From contig DATDGC010000092.1 of the NCBI GenBank assembly GCA_036522275.1, forward strand, positions 1 through 28,075: DNA of 28,075 nucleotides, given 5' to 3'. The translations under genes and the position numbers were made by a program. Under the pieces are notes generated by a model that searched no databases, was not told the DNA's origin, and saw only the letters and a program-made list of their open reading frames with translations. This document shows positions 14,002 through 22,966 of the stretch, piece after piece; the first letter of the stretch is position 1, and each line of letters starts with the position of its first letter. The stretch comes from JAHFRG01 sp036522275 (lineage in GTDB: Bacteria > Pseudomonadota > Gammaproteobacteria > Burkholderiales > JAHFRG01).

Positions 14002-14601
14002 TTGTGTCTCCTCCGTTTTATCAGGTTAGCCAAACCAGCTCGCGACCCTGGTGGTGCGAGCCAACACTCCAGCGGTAAAAGGATGGCCCCCCCTTATCGC
14101 TTGGCCCGACTGGGTCTTGTTATTGTTCTGCGCCTATATTAGTTGCAAAAGACTGTCACTGCAAACTGTCTTCCGCATTAGTAAAAACCCTGATCCCGGA
14201 AATAGCACCATCGACTTCATGATTCGGTTCATGTCAACAACCGGCGCGCAGTAGGCAAGATGCCAACCATTGGGCCCGTGGAATAAGTCAAGAAATAGTA
14301 ACCGATTCCCGGTGTTACGCACCCGTCCGCTTATTGAAACCATAAGAATTATGTATAGTCATTTTGATATCCAGCATCTATCATGGCCGATTTAATATTT
14401 GCTTATGGACAGGGCCGGAAATTCGTTTTACAGCTTATTGTCTGCCGTAATATATAATAGTATTTGCTTTAAGTCCGGTAGACCGCCTTCAGTACCAAAC
14501 ATCGTTTCCTGACGTTATGCAGTAAATTTGAAGATGGCGTGTACTTCGCGCCCGTTTATTGATCGGGAACTCCGCTTTAGCCAACAAGGAGGAGGCTAAT
14601 T
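14002..14601. other. Divergent control region between the carrier and the serine-cycle operon
   Basis: Six hundred bases without a supported gene. AT-rich DNA covers roughly 14330-14470. A small inverted repeat GCTCGC/GCGAGC is at 14038-14061. A TATAAT hexamer at 14453-14458 faces sga but has no well-spaced -35 (TTTACA at 14427-14432 is 20 bases away). No FNR-type box like those at 11104-11140 is seen, so the operon is probably under different control. Confidence 0.45.
14453..14458 (+). promoter_or_regulatory. Possible -10 element upstream of sga
   Basis: A perfect TATAAT about 140 bases before the sga start. The -35 side is poor, so it would need an activator. The call rests on one hexamer only. 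Confidence 0.3.
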
Positions 14602-15849
14602 ATGCCACGTATACCAGGCCGCAATTTTCTCTTCGTTCCGGGTCCGACCAATGTGCCCGACCGTGTCTTACGCGCCATGATGGTCGCGATGGAAGACCAT
14701 CGTTCGTCAAAGTTTCCGGAGCTTTCGCGCTCTGTATTGAGTGACCTGAAAAAAGTATTCAAGACCACGGAAGGCCAGGCTTTCATCTTTCCTTCTTCGG
14801 GAACCGGTGCATGGGAGGCGGCTTTGACCAACACGCTTTCCCCGGGCGACAAGGTCTTAGCTTCGCGCTTCGGCCAGTTCAGCCACCTGTGGATCGACAT
14901 GGCGCAACGACTCGGTTTTGATGTGGAAGTCCTGGAAGTCGAGTGGGGCGAAGGCGTTCCTCTGGACCGCGTGGAGGAAACTCTGCGCGCTGACAATCAG
15001 CACAAGATCAAAGCAGTGCTCGCCTGCCATAATGAAACCGCAACCGGAGTGACGAGCGACATCGCCGGCGTGCGCCGCGTCATGGATGCTGCGAGCCACC
15101 CGGCATTGCTCTTCGTCGACTGCGTAAGCTCGCTAGCCAGCATTGATTTTCGCATGGACGAATGGGGCGTCGACATGGCCATCACCGGTTCCCAGAAGGG
15201 GCTTATGTTGCCGGCGGGTCTGGGCGTCGTGTGTGCAAGCAAGAAGGCACTCGCGGCCATGCAAACGGCGAAGTCGAAGCGTTGCTACTTCGATTTGAAC
15301 GACATGATCAAGGCCAATGCCACCGGCTACTTTCCCTATACGCCGGCTCTGGCGATGCTGTACGGCCTGCGTGAATCGCTGAACATCATTTTTGAAGAAG
15401 GGCTGGAGAATATTATCTTCCGCCATCACTACCTGGCGGAAGGCGTACGCGCTGCGGTCATGAAGGGCTGGAGCCTCAAGCTGTGCGCCAAGGAGCCGAA
15501 ATGGTATTCAGACACCGTTAGCGCGATTTTGGTGCCTGAAGGCATCAACGGAGCGCACGTGATCGACGTGGCGTTCAGGCGTTACAACCTGGCGCTCGGC
15601 GCCGGCCTGTCCAAGGTAGCGGGCAAGTTGTTCCGCATCGGCCATCTTGGCGATCTCAATGAGCTGATGCTGATGGGCGCTATTGCGGGCGCGGAAATGG
15701 CCATGCTCGATGTGGGCGTCAAAGTCAAACCCGGAAGCGGCGTGGGCGCCGCCTCGGATTACTGGCGCAATAACGATCCGATCACCAAGAAAAAGGTGAG
15801 CCGTGAGGAAGTTGTTTACGCCTCACACTCCACGGGTTCAATTTATTGA
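14602..15849 (+). CDS. sga: Serine-glyoxylate aminotransferase
   Basis: A 415-residue class V PLP aminotransferase that would convert serine and glyoxylate to hydroxypyruvate and glycine, the entry step of the serine cycle. It opens with NFLFVPGPTNVPDRVLRAM, typical of this enzyme and of alanine-glyoxylate transaminases. It also has SSGTGAWEAALTN (65-77) for phosphate binding, the Asp of FVDCVSS (173) and the PLP lysine Lys199 in TGSQKGLMLP. Length is usual. AGGAGGAGG lies just before the ATG at 14602, a very strong ribosome site. It is first of six + strand genes of the same pathway, with hprA 18 bases downstream, so it likely heads an operon. Gene order makes confusion with a photorespiratory or purine-degradation transaminase unlikely. 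Confidence 0.93.
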   Translation: MPRIPGRNFLFVPGPTNVPDRVLRAMMVAMEDHRSSKFPELSRSVLSDLKKVFKTTEGQAFIFPSSGTGAWEAALTNTLSPGDKVLASRFGQFSHLWIDMAQRLGFDVEVLEVEWGEGVPLDRVEETLRADNQHKIKAVLACHNETATGVTSDIAGVRRVMDAASHPALLFVDCVSSLASIDFRMDEWGVDMAITGSQKGLMLPAGLGVVCASKKALAAMQTAKSKRCYFDLNDMIKANATGYFPYTPALAMLYGLRESLNIIFEEGLENIIFRHHYLAEGVRAAVMKGWSLKLCAKEPKWYSDTVSAILVPEGINGAHVIDVAFRRYNLALGAGLSKVAGKLFRIGHLGDLNELMLMGAIAGAEMAMLDVGVKVKPGSGVGAASDYWRNNDPITKKKVSREEVVYASHSTGSIY

Positions 15850-15867
15850 TCAAGGGCGCGGTTACCG

Positions 15868-16818
15868 ATGCAACATCACGTCGTATTTCTCGACCGTTCC
15901 ACGCTGAGCGCAAATGTGCGCCGCCCGGCGTTTGAGCATACCTGGGACGACCACTCAACAACTTCAGCAGCGGAAATCATCGACCATCTGGCGGATGCCA
16001 CTATCGCCATCACCAACAAGGTGCCGTTGCGTGCAGAGACCCTTTCCAAGCTGTCCAAGCTCAAGATGATTTCGGTCGCCGCAACCGGTTACGACGTTGT
16101 CGACATCAATTACTGCAAAGCCCACGGCATCACGGTGGCAAATATCCGTAATTACGCCGTCCACACCGTACCTGAGCATGCCTTCGCGCTGATCCTGGCG
16201 CTGCGCCGCAATCTGCTCGCATACCGCCAGGATGTTGAAAACGGCGTGTGGCAGCAGGCTGAGCAATTCTGCTTTTTCGATCACCCCATCGGCGATCTGT
16301 TTGGAGCAACCATCGGCATACTCGGGGAAGGCGCCATCGGGCAGGGCACGGCGACGGTCGCGCGCGGCTTTGGCATGCGTGTGCTATTCGCCGACCACGC
16401 GCCGCCCAAGGCTCCTGGCGTGGAATTCACACCTCTCGACAAAGTGCTTGCGGAATCCGATGTGATTTCTCTGCATTGCCCGCTTACCCCGGAATCCCGG
16501 AACATGATCGGGCTTGAGGAGATCCGCAAGATGAAAAAAACCGCGCTCCTTATCAACACCGCCCGCGGTGGCTTGGTGGACGAAGCGGCGCTGATCCGCG
16601 CGCTCGACGAGGGGTTGATTGCCGGCGCCGGCTTCGACGTGCTGACCAAGGAGCCGCCGCGCGAAGGCAACCCGTTGCTGGAGCTGAGGAGACCGAATTT
16701 CATTTTAACACCCCACGTGGCGTGGGCTTCCGACAACGCCATGCAGTTTCTCGCCGACCAATTGGTCGACAACATCGAAGCCTTTGTGAACGGCAAACCT
16801 CAAAATCTGGTGGTGTGA
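15868..16818 (+). CDS. hprA: Hydroxypyruvate reductase (D-2-hydroxyacid dehydrogenase)
   Basis: A 316-residue NAD(P)-dependent D-isomer-specific 2-hydroxyacid dehydrogenase, expected to reduce hydroxypyruvate to D-glycerate in the serine cycle. The substrate domain has AATGYDVVDI and NYAVHTVPEHAFALILAL. The nucleotide motif is GILGEGAIGQG (about 150-160). The catalytic triad is Arg233 (NTARGG), Glu262 (TKEPP) and His283 (LTPHVAW). It follows sga by 18 bases, with a weak ribosome site, so translational coupling is plausible. By sequence alone glycerate dehydrogenase or glyoxylate reductase would also fit; the operon decides the name. Confidence 0.91.
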   Translation: MQHHVVFLDRSTLSANVRRPAFEHTWDDHSTTSAAEIIDHLADATIAITNKVPLRAETLSKLSKLKMISVAATGYDVVDINYCKAHGITVANIRNYAVHTVPEHAFALILALRRNLLAYRQDVENGVWQQAEQFCFFDHPIGDLFGATIGILGEGAIGQGTATVARGFGMRVLFADHAPPKAPGVEFTPLDKVLAESDVISLHCPLTPESRNMIGLEEIRKMKKTALLINTARGGLVDEAALIRALDEGLIAGAGFDVLTKEPPREGNPLLELRRPNFILTPHVAWASDNAMQFLADQLVDNIEAFVNGKPQNLVV

Positions 16819-16882
16819 GATGTCGGCCCGCTTCCTAGAAAACCCCTGGAAACTGACAGGTTCCACAGCAAAGGAGCGTTAA

Positions 16883-18064
16883 GTGGACATCCACGAGTAT
16901 CAAGCTAAAGAACTGTTGTCCAGCTTCGGCGTCGCCATACCGCGAGGCGCAGTCGCCTACAGCCCCGATCAGGCGGTGTACAGCGCCACGGAACTGGGCG
17001 GCTGGCACTGGGCGGTGAAAGTGCAAATTCACTCCGGCGGCCGCGGCAAAGCCGGCGGCATCAAGCTTTGCAAAACCTACCGCGAAGTTCATGACGCGGC
17101 GAAGGAGCTGCTCGGCAAGAAACTGGTGACCAATCAGACCGGAGCGGAAGGGAAAATCGTCCAGAAGCTTTATATCGAGGTGGCGGAGCCTTTTGAGAGC
17201 GAGCTTTACCTGGGCCTGGTGCTGGATCGCAAGATCGAGCGCATCCGCGTCATCGCTTCGGCCCAAGGCGGCATGGAGATCGAGGAAATCGCCAAGGATT
17301 CACCCGGCACGATTTTGCAGGAAATCGTCGAGCCGGCCGTGGGCTTGCAGGGATTCCAGGCGCGCGAGCTGGCATTCGGGCTCGGGCTCAACATCAAGCA
17401 GGTGGCACGCGCGGTGAAAACGATGATGGGCGCTTACCGTTCGTTCCGTGATCTCGACGCGACCATGGTGGAAATCAATCCGCTGGTCGTGACCAAGGAC
17501 GACCGGGTGCTGGCGCTTGACGCCAAAATGTCGTTCGACGACAACGCGCTATTCCGCCACCCCAACGTTGCGGAGATGCGCGACCCTACGCAGGAAGACC
17601 CGCGCGAAGTGCAGGCGGCCGAGCACAGCCTCAATTACATCGGGCTCGAAGGAGAAATCGGCTGCGTCATCAACGGCGCGGGCTTGGCTATGGCAACGAT
17701 GGACACCATTAAATACGCGGGCGGCACGCCGGCGAATTTTCTGGATGTAGGCGGCGGCGCATCGCCTGAGCGAATTGCTGCCGCGTTGCGCCTCGTGCTC
17801 TCGGACCAGAAGGTGCGCGCCATCCTGGTGAATATTTTCGCCGGGATCAACCGCTGCGACTGGGTGGCTAAAGGCGTGGTCCAGGCCTATAGCGAGGTCG
17901 GTATCAAGGTGCCATTCGTGGTGCGGCTGGCTGGAACTAATGTCGACGAAGGGCGCAAGATTATACGCGAGAGCAAACTCCCTCTTATCATCGCAGAGAC
18001 ACTGCTCGAAGCAGCGCAAAAAGTGGTGGCAGCGGCCAAATCATATAAACCGCTGCCCGCTTGA
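16883..18064 (+). CDS. mtkA: Malate-CoA ligase (malate thiokinase), beta subunit
   Basis: A 393-residue ATP-grasp subunit homologous to succinyl-CoA synthetase beta (SucC, ~388 residues). The N-terminus DIHEYQAKELLSSFGV is standard, followed by the ATP-grasp loop HSGGRGKAGGIKL and the nucleotide/metal segment MVEINPLVV. The ligase domain contains the GGGASPERIAAALRL segment. Together with MtkB it would activate malate to malyl-CoA with ATP. The choice of malate over succinate rests on the position between hprA and ppc/mcl, the arrangement of known serine-cycle methylotrophs. The start is GTG 16883, with AAGGAG six bases upstream. In Methylobacterium, mtdA and fch lie between hprA and mtkA; here there are only 64 bases. 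Confidence 0.9.
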   Translation: MDIHEYQAKELLSSFGVAIPRGAVAYSPDQAVYSATELGGWHWAVKVQIHSGGRGKAGGIKLCKTYREVHDAAKELLGKKLVTNQTGAEGKIVQKLYIEVAEPFESELYLGLVLDRKIERIRVIASAQGGMEIEEIAKDSPGTILQEIVEPAVGLQGFQARELAFGLGLNIKQVARAVKTMMGAYRSFRDLDATMVEINPLVVTKDDRVLALDAKMSFDDNALFRHPNVAEMRDPTQEDPREVQAAEHSLNYIGLEGEIGCVINGAGLAMATMDTIKYAGGTPANFLDVGGGASPERIAAALRLVLSDQKVRAILVNIFAGINRCDWVAKGVVQAYSEVGIKVPFVVRLAGTNVDEGRKIIRESKLPLIIAETLLEAAQKVVAAAKSYKPLPA

Positions 18065-18083
18065 GCCGATCAAGGATAACGAC

Positions 18084-18989
18084 ATGAGCATACTTATCGA
18101 TGAAAACACGCGAGTCCTGGTGCAGGGCTTCACCGGCGACAAGGGCACCTTCCACGCCAAGGAAATGATTGCCTATGGCACCAAGATCGTGGGCGGGGTT
18201 ACACCGGGCAAGGGAGGCATGACGCACCTGGGGCTGCCGGTATTCAACACCGTCAAGGAAGCCGTGGAGAAAACCGGCGCTACCGCCAGCATCACCTTTG
18301 TTCCTCCCGCGTTTTGTATGGATTCAATCATGGAGGCAGCCGACGCCGGCATCAGGCTGGTGTGCTCAATTACCGACGGCATCCCGGCGCAGGACATGAT
18401 GCGGGTAAAGCGCTATCTGATGCGCTACCCGAAAGACCGGCGCACCCTAATGGTGGGGCCAAACTGCGCTGGCATCATCAGCGCCGGCAAAGCCATGCTG
18501 GGCATCATGCCCGGGAACATTTACCAGCGCGGGACGGTGGGCATCGTGTCGCGCTCCGGGACGCTCGGCTACGAGGCGGCTTCGCAGCTCAAGGCGCTGG
18601 GCCTCGGTGTCACCACCAGCGTGGGCATCGGGGGCGACCCCATCAACGGCAGTTCCTTTCTCGACCACCTGGTGCTGTTCGAGCAGGATGACGAAACCAA
18701 AGCGGTGCTGATGATAGGCGAAATCGGCGGCCCGCAAGAGGCTGAAGCAGCGAAGTGGGTTAAAGAGAACATGAGTAAGCCGGTCGTCGGCTACGTGGCG
18801 GGTCTTACTGCACCCAAGGGACGGCGCATGGGACATGCCGGCGCCATCATCTCAGCCACCGGCGACAGCGCCGCGGAGAAAAGCGAAATCATGAAGAACT
18901 ACGGCCTTACGGTTGCGCCGAGCGCCTCCGAGCTCGGCTCATGCGTCGCTGAAGTGCTGAAAAAGAAAACGTCGCGAAAGGTTAGTTAG
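18084..18989 (+). CDS. mtkB: Malate-CoA ligase (malate thiokinase), alpha subunit
   Basis: A 301-residue homologue of succinyl-CoA synthetase alpha (SucD). It has a CoA-binding Rossmann domain (LVQGFTGDKGTFH, GGVTPGKGG), the NCAG segment (127-130), a SRSGTLGYEA ligase region, GIGGDPINGSSFLDHL, and the phosphorylated active-site His251 in MGHAGAI. The start at 18084 is set by AAGGA upstream and by the conserved N-terminus; the frame is open further upstream but overlaps mtkA. It lies 19 bases after mtkA, as expected for subunits of one complex. It is slightly longer at the C-terminus than SucD, ending in a lysine-rich tail. Confidence 0.91.
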   Translation: MSILIDENTRVLVQGFTGDKGTFHAKEMIAYGTKIVGGVTPGKGGMTHLGLPVFNTVKEAVEKTGATASITFVPPAFCMDSIMEAADAGIRLVCSITDGIPAQDMMRVKRYLMRYPKDRRTLMVGPNCAGIISAGKAMLGIMPGNIYQRGTVGIVSRSGTLGYEAASQLKALGLGVTTSVGIGGDPINGSSFLDHLVLFEQDDETKAVLMIGEIGGPQEAEAAKWVKENMSKPVVGYVAGLTAPKGRRMGHAGAIISATGDSAAEKSEIMKNYGLTVAPSASELGSCVAEVLKKKTSRKVS

Positions 18990-19077
18990 TAAGCAGTTCT
19001 TTAAGGACAGCTTTTATCGATTGACGCTGTTTCACAATTAACCTCACCGGTTCTTTTCCCCGCCGGGCAGACAACAT

Positions 19078-21828
19078 ATGAAGCCCAACACTGCTCTTTC
19101 TCTCCCGGTTCCAGCGGAGGCCATGGAGCACACGGCCTACGAAAAGAAACTAGCGGGTTTTCTCTTCGAGCTCCTGGTGGATATCGTCGAGCACCAGGAG
19201 CCGCGGATCGTGCCGATGCTGCGTGGCGAGTCGCGCGATTTTGATTTGCTTCCATCTCTGTTGGGGCGGGCGCTGCAGGCGCAGGGCATCTGGTTCCAGC
19301 TGCTCAGCATTGCCGAGGAAAATGCCGCAATGCGCCGCCGTCGCCAGCTTGAGAACGAGCGCGGCTATGAGAATGTGCGCGGAACACTGGGTCAGGTAAT
19401 AGCGGAGGCTGCCGCCAGCGGAACCGGTGCCGACGCGATGCGCTCGCTGCTAAACACCCTGAAAATCCGCCCCGTCATCACCGCACATCCGACCGAGGCG
19501 AAACGCGTCACAGTGCTGGAAAGGCACCGCAAAATCTATCGCCGCTTAATGGACCTCGAATCGCCGCGCTGGACTGGCCGCGAGCGCGAAAAGCTGGTCG
19601 CGATGCTGCGAAGCGACATCGAGCTCCTGTGGTTTACAGGCGAACTGCGCCTGGAGAAGCCGACGGTGCCGCAGGAGGTCGCCTGGGGACTGCATTTTTT
19701 CAACGAGACGCTGTTCGAAGCGGTGCCCACGCTGCTGGACAAACTGGATTATGCTCTGCGTCATAGCTACCCGGGCGAGCGCTTTGAGATCCAGGCCTTT
19801 TTCCAATTCGGCGCCTGGATTGGAGGTGACCGCGACGGTAATCCGCATGTTACAAACCGAATCACGCGCGAGGCGCTGTACCAGAATTGCCTGGCGAGCC
19901 TTCGCTATTACAAATCGCGCATCACCGAGCTGATGCAAACCTTGAGCATCACCGAGCGTGCCGCGCCGATTCCCGATGCTTTCCGCGCCGCGTTGGCGCA
20001 AGCGCTTGAGCGTTCTGGAGAGGGCGCTGCCATTGCTGCGCGCAATCCAGGCGAACGGTTCCGGCAATATCTTTCCTGCGTTCTTCGCCGGCTTGATATC
20101 ACCATTGCCCACGTCGAAAAAGGCCGTCCCGTGCCAGGCGAAAAAGGTTATGCCAGTGCGGAGGATCTGGCCACGGACCTGAAAACCATGGAGCAGGGAT
20201 TGACGGCGTGCAAAGGCGAGGTGCTGACTGCGTCACTGGTCGCGCCAGTGCGGCGCGCGGTCGAAGCGTTCCGCTTCAGCACAATGCGGCTGGACGTACG
20301 AGAAAACACCACGCGAATCACGCAAGCCTTGATCGAGTTATGGCGCGCCACTCCCAATGACGGTGAGCCGCCGGCATTTGATTCAAGCGATTGGAAATCG
20401 TGGCTTCTGCAGCAACTGGCGAAACCGCTTGCGCCAGACCGCCCGGTCCGACGCTTGTCCGCTGAGACGGAGGAAACTCTGGGCATGTTCAAGCTGATTG
20501 CCGAGATGTGGGATGTACTGGATAGGCAGGCGTTCGGAGCTTTCGTCCTCAGCATGACCCGCTCGGTGAGCGATGTGCTGGGAGTGTGCCTCTTAGCCAA
20601 GGAAGGCGAGCTTTTCTACGACCCCGCTGGAGTGGAATACTGCCGGCTGCCCATCACGCCGTTGTTCGAAACCATTGAAGATCTGCGGCGCGCGCCCGCA
20701 ATCATGCGCGAGCTGCTCAGCATACCGGTAATGAAGCGCAGCATCCGCGCCCAGGGAGGATGCCAGGAAGTCATGATCGGCTATTCGGATTCCAACAAGG
20801 ACGGCGGATTTTTCCCCAGCAATTGGGAACTGGCAAAGGCACAGGTCAAGCTCACCCAGCTTGGAAAAGAGCTGGGCGTTCCAATAACCTTTTTCCACGG
20901 CCGCGGCGGTTCAGTGAGTCGCGGTGGCATTGCCACAGGCCGCGCTATTGCCGCGCAGCCGGCCGGTTCCATCTGCGGGCGCTTCCGTGTCACCGAGCAG
21001 GGCGAAGTGGTATCGTTCAAATACGCCAACAAGGGCACCGCCGCGTACCACATCGAGCTCCTGGTGGCGAGCGTGTTGGAGCATTCACTCAAGTCCGACC
21101 GCGAGCAGGCCTTGCGCGCCAATCCCGAATTTGATGAAGCCATGGAAGCCCTCTCCGCCACAGCGCAGGCCGCTTACAGCCTGCTTGCCCGCAACCCGGA
21201 TTTGCCTGTCTATTTCCAGGCGGCGAGCCCGCTTGAAGAAATTTCATTGCTCAATATCGGTTCGCGCCCCGCGCGCCGCTTTGGCGCGAAGAGCCTGGCC
21301 GATCTGCGCGCCATTCCCTGGGTGTTCGCCTGGTCACAGAACCGGCACATCGTGCCGGGCTGGTATGGCGTCGGAGGCGGCCTTTCCGCTTTCCTGGAGG
21401 TTCGCGGCACGGCAGGGCTTACGCTGCTAAAGCGCATGTTCAATAAGTCGCGGCTATTCCGCCTCATCATTGATGAGGTGGAAAAAACTCTGGCCCAGGT
21501 TGATCTGACTATTGCCCGGGAATACGCGGGGTTGGTTGAAGATAAGCGGGTGCGCGAGGAAATCTTGCACATGATAGAAGCGGAATACCGGCTTACCCGC
21601 GATATGATGCTGAAAGTGAGCTGCGGAAAAGTAATCGCCGAGCGCTTTCCCGAATACCGCCGGCGCCTTGCGCTGCGCCTGCCTATGCTCAATCAGGTCA
21701 ACCACGAGCAAGTTGATCTGCTACGGCGCTACCGTCTGGAGCCGGAAGGAGAAGCAAAAGACCATTACCGTGATGCGCTGCTGCAATCGATCAACTGCAT
21801 TGCTGCGGGCTTTGGCGCAACGGGTTGA
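19078..21828 (+). CDS. ppc: Phosphoenolpyruvate carboxylase
   Basis: A 916-residue PEP carboxylase, which fixes bicarbonate onto PEP to give oxaloacetate, the carboxylation step of the serine cycle. The catalytic His137 is in VITAHPTEAKR, GGDRDGNP occurs near residue 258, and GYSDSNKDGG near 565. The arginine-rich loop is FHGRGGSVSRGG at 606-617, where most homologues have GRGG after the first RGG. The C-terminus ends NCIAAGFGATG, with the asparagine and small residues seen in the family's final motif. The loop and the SNKDGG motif recall the divergent methylotroph type, thought to escape acetyl-CoA/aspartate control. The ribosome site before ATG 19078 is poor. It lies 88 bases after mtkB and 134 bases before mcl. 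Confidence 0.93.
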   Translation: MKPNTALSLPVPAEAMEHTAYEKKLAGFLFELLVDIVEHQEPRIVPMLRGESRDFDLLPSLLGRALQAQGIWFQLLSIAEENAAMRRRRQLENERGYENVRGTLGQVIAEAAASGTGADAMRSLLNTLKIRPVITAHPTEAKRVTVLERHRKIYRRLMDLESPRWTGREREKLVAMLRSDIELLWFTGELRLEKPTVPQEVAWGLHFFNETLFEAVPTLLDKLDYALRHSYPGERFEIQAFFQFGAWIGGDRDGNPHVTNRITREALYQNCLASLRYYKSRITELMQTLSITERAAPIPDAFRAALAQALERSGEGAAIAARNPGERFRQYLSCVLRRLDITIAHVEKGRPVPGEKGYASAEDLATDLKTMEQGLTACKGEVLTASLVAPVRRAVEAFRFSTMRLDVRENTTRITQALIELWRATPNDGEPPAFDSSDWKSWLLQQLAKPLAPDRPVRRLSAETEETLGMFKLIAEMWDVLDRQAFGAFVLSMTRSVSDVLGVCLLAKEGELFYDPAGVEYCRLPITPLFETIEDLRRAPAIMRELLSIPVMKRSIRAQGGCQEVMIGYSDSNKDGGFFPSNWELAKAQVKLTQLGKELGVPITFFHGRGGSVSRGGIATGRAIAAQPAGSICGRFRVTEQGEVVSFKYANKGTAAYHIELLVASVLEHSLKSDREQALRANPEFDEAMEALSATAQAAYSLLARNPDLPVYFQAASPLEEISLLNIGSRPARRFGAKSLADLRAIPWVFAWSQNRHIVPGWYGVGGGLSAFLEVRGTAGLTLLKRMFNKSRLFRLIIDEVEKTLAQVDLTIAREYAGLVEDKRVREEILHMIEAEYRLTRDMMLKVSCGKVIAERFPEYRRRLALRLPMLNQVNHEQVDLLRRYRLEPEGEAKDHYRDALLQSINCIAAGFGATG

Positions 21829-21845
21829 CGCTGACCAGAACACTT

Positions 21846-21918
21846 AACCGCCGATCAACGCCGATAGACGCCGATGAGATTCAGGGCGCGGTGGTTTGAT
21901 CCGCGTTCATCTGCGGTT
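21846..21918. repeat. Imperfect palindromic intergenic repeat between ppc and mcl
   Basis: The left arm 21846-21865 and the right arm 21899-21918 are complementary at 17 of 20 positions. The left arm itself is built from CGCCGAT words every 10 bases (21849, 21859, 21869). I recall similar strings of this type scattered in intergenic DNA of environmental proteobacteria. The folded RNA would stand in the ppc-mcl transcript and could stabilise or attenuate it. Confidence 0.55.
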
Positions 21919-21962
21919 GATAAGCGGGTTTTCATGACCATAATACTTGGAGAGGACATACC

Positions 21963-22946
21963 ATGAGCTTTACTATCATTGAACCCACTACCTCGCGTCT
22001 GCACCGGTCTGAACTGGCTGTTCCCGGCACCATCCCCGCGCTCTTCGAAAAGGCGGCGAAATCCGCCGCCGATATCATTTTTCTCGATTGCGAAGACGCC
22101 GTCGCGCCTGACGACAAGGAAAAAGCGCGCAAGAACATCATCCAGGGCCTGAACGAATTGAACTGGGGCGCCAAAACCATGATGGTGCGCATCAACGGCC
22201 TCGATACCCATTACATGTACCGCGATGTCGTGGATATCGTGGAAGCCTGCCCGCGACTGGACATGATCCTTATACCGAAGGTGGGCACGCCAGCCGATGT
22301 TTACGCGGTTGACATGATGGTGACGCAAATCGAAACCGCAAAGAAGCGCGCGAAGCGCATCGGTTTCGAAGTGCTGATTGAAACCGCTCTGGGCATGGCC
22401 AACGTCGAAGCGATCGCGCAATCAAGCAAGCGGCTGGAGGCAATGTCGTTTGGCGTCGCAGATTATGCGGCTTCCACTCGCGCCCGCACCACGGTAATCG
22501 GCGGAGTGAACAAAGACTCGGGCGTGCTCACCGACAAGGATGCGGACGGCAAGCGGCAATACTTCTGGACCGATCCCTGGCACGCGGCGCAGACGCGCAT
22601 GATGGTGGCGTGCCGCGCTTACGGCTTGCGTCCGATAGACGGACCATTTGGCGATTTCAACGATACGGACGGCTTTATCGCTGCGGCCAACCGCGCGGCG
22701 GTGCTCGGTTACGAAGGCAAGTGGGCGATCCATCCCTCGCAAATCGAATTGGCCAACCGGGTTTTCACGCCTTCTGAAGCCGAGGTGACCAAGGCCAAAC
22801 GCATCATGGAGGCGATGGCGCAGGCGGCGAAAGAAGGGAAAGGCGCGGTGTCATTGGATGGCAGGCTGATTGACATTGCCAGCATCCGCATGGCGGAAGC
22901 GCTGCTCAAGAAAGCCGAATCGATCCGCGCATCAGGCGGAACGTGA
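21963..22946 (+). CDS. mcl: Malyl-CoA lyase (HpcH/HpaI aldolase family)
   Basis: A 327-residue CitE-like lyase that would cleave malyl-CoA to glyoxylate and acetyl-CoA, closing the serine cycle. It has the N-terminal HRSELAVPGTIPALFEKAAK stretch, FLDCEDAV (residues 35-42) for metal and substrate, and an arginine in MMVRING. The magnesium ligands are Glu in LIETALGMANVEAI and Asp in FGVADYAAS. GKWAIHPSQIE is near the C-terminus. Length equals known malyl-CoA lyases (~320-330), not the shorter CitE. GGAGAGGA precedes the ATG at 21963. It is the last gene of the + strand series and convergent with the DUF2721 gene 20 bases on. A beta-methylmalyl-CoA activity is also possible. Confidence 0.91.
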   Translation: MSFTIIEPTTSRLHRSELAVPGTIPALFEKAAKSAADIIFLDCEDAVAPDDKEKARKNIIQGLNELNWGAKTMMVRINGLDTHYMYRDVVDIVEACPRLDMILIPKVGTPADVYAVDMMVTQIETAKKRAKRIGFEVLIETALGMANVEAIAQSSKRLEAMSFGVADYAASTRARTTVIGGVNKDSGVLTDKDADGKRQYFWTDPWHAAQTRMMVACRAYGLRPIDGPFGDFNDTDGFIAAANRAAVLGYEGKWAIHPSQIELANRVFTPSEAEVTKAKRIMEAMAQAAKEGKGAVSLDGRLIDIASIRMAEALLKKAESIRASGGT

Positions 22947-22966
22947 GACCACTTTAATTCTTTTTC

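Noticed and set aside
17940..18083. An extended N-terminus for mtkB
   Set aside because: The in-frame upstream ATG lies inside mtkA and the extra residues have no homologous character. ATG 18084 with AAGGA and the conserved start fits.
16883..18989. Succinyl-CoA synthetase (sucCD)
   Set aside because: The sequence fits the superfamily, but the position between hprA and ppc/mcl matches malate thiokinase of serine-cycle bacteria.
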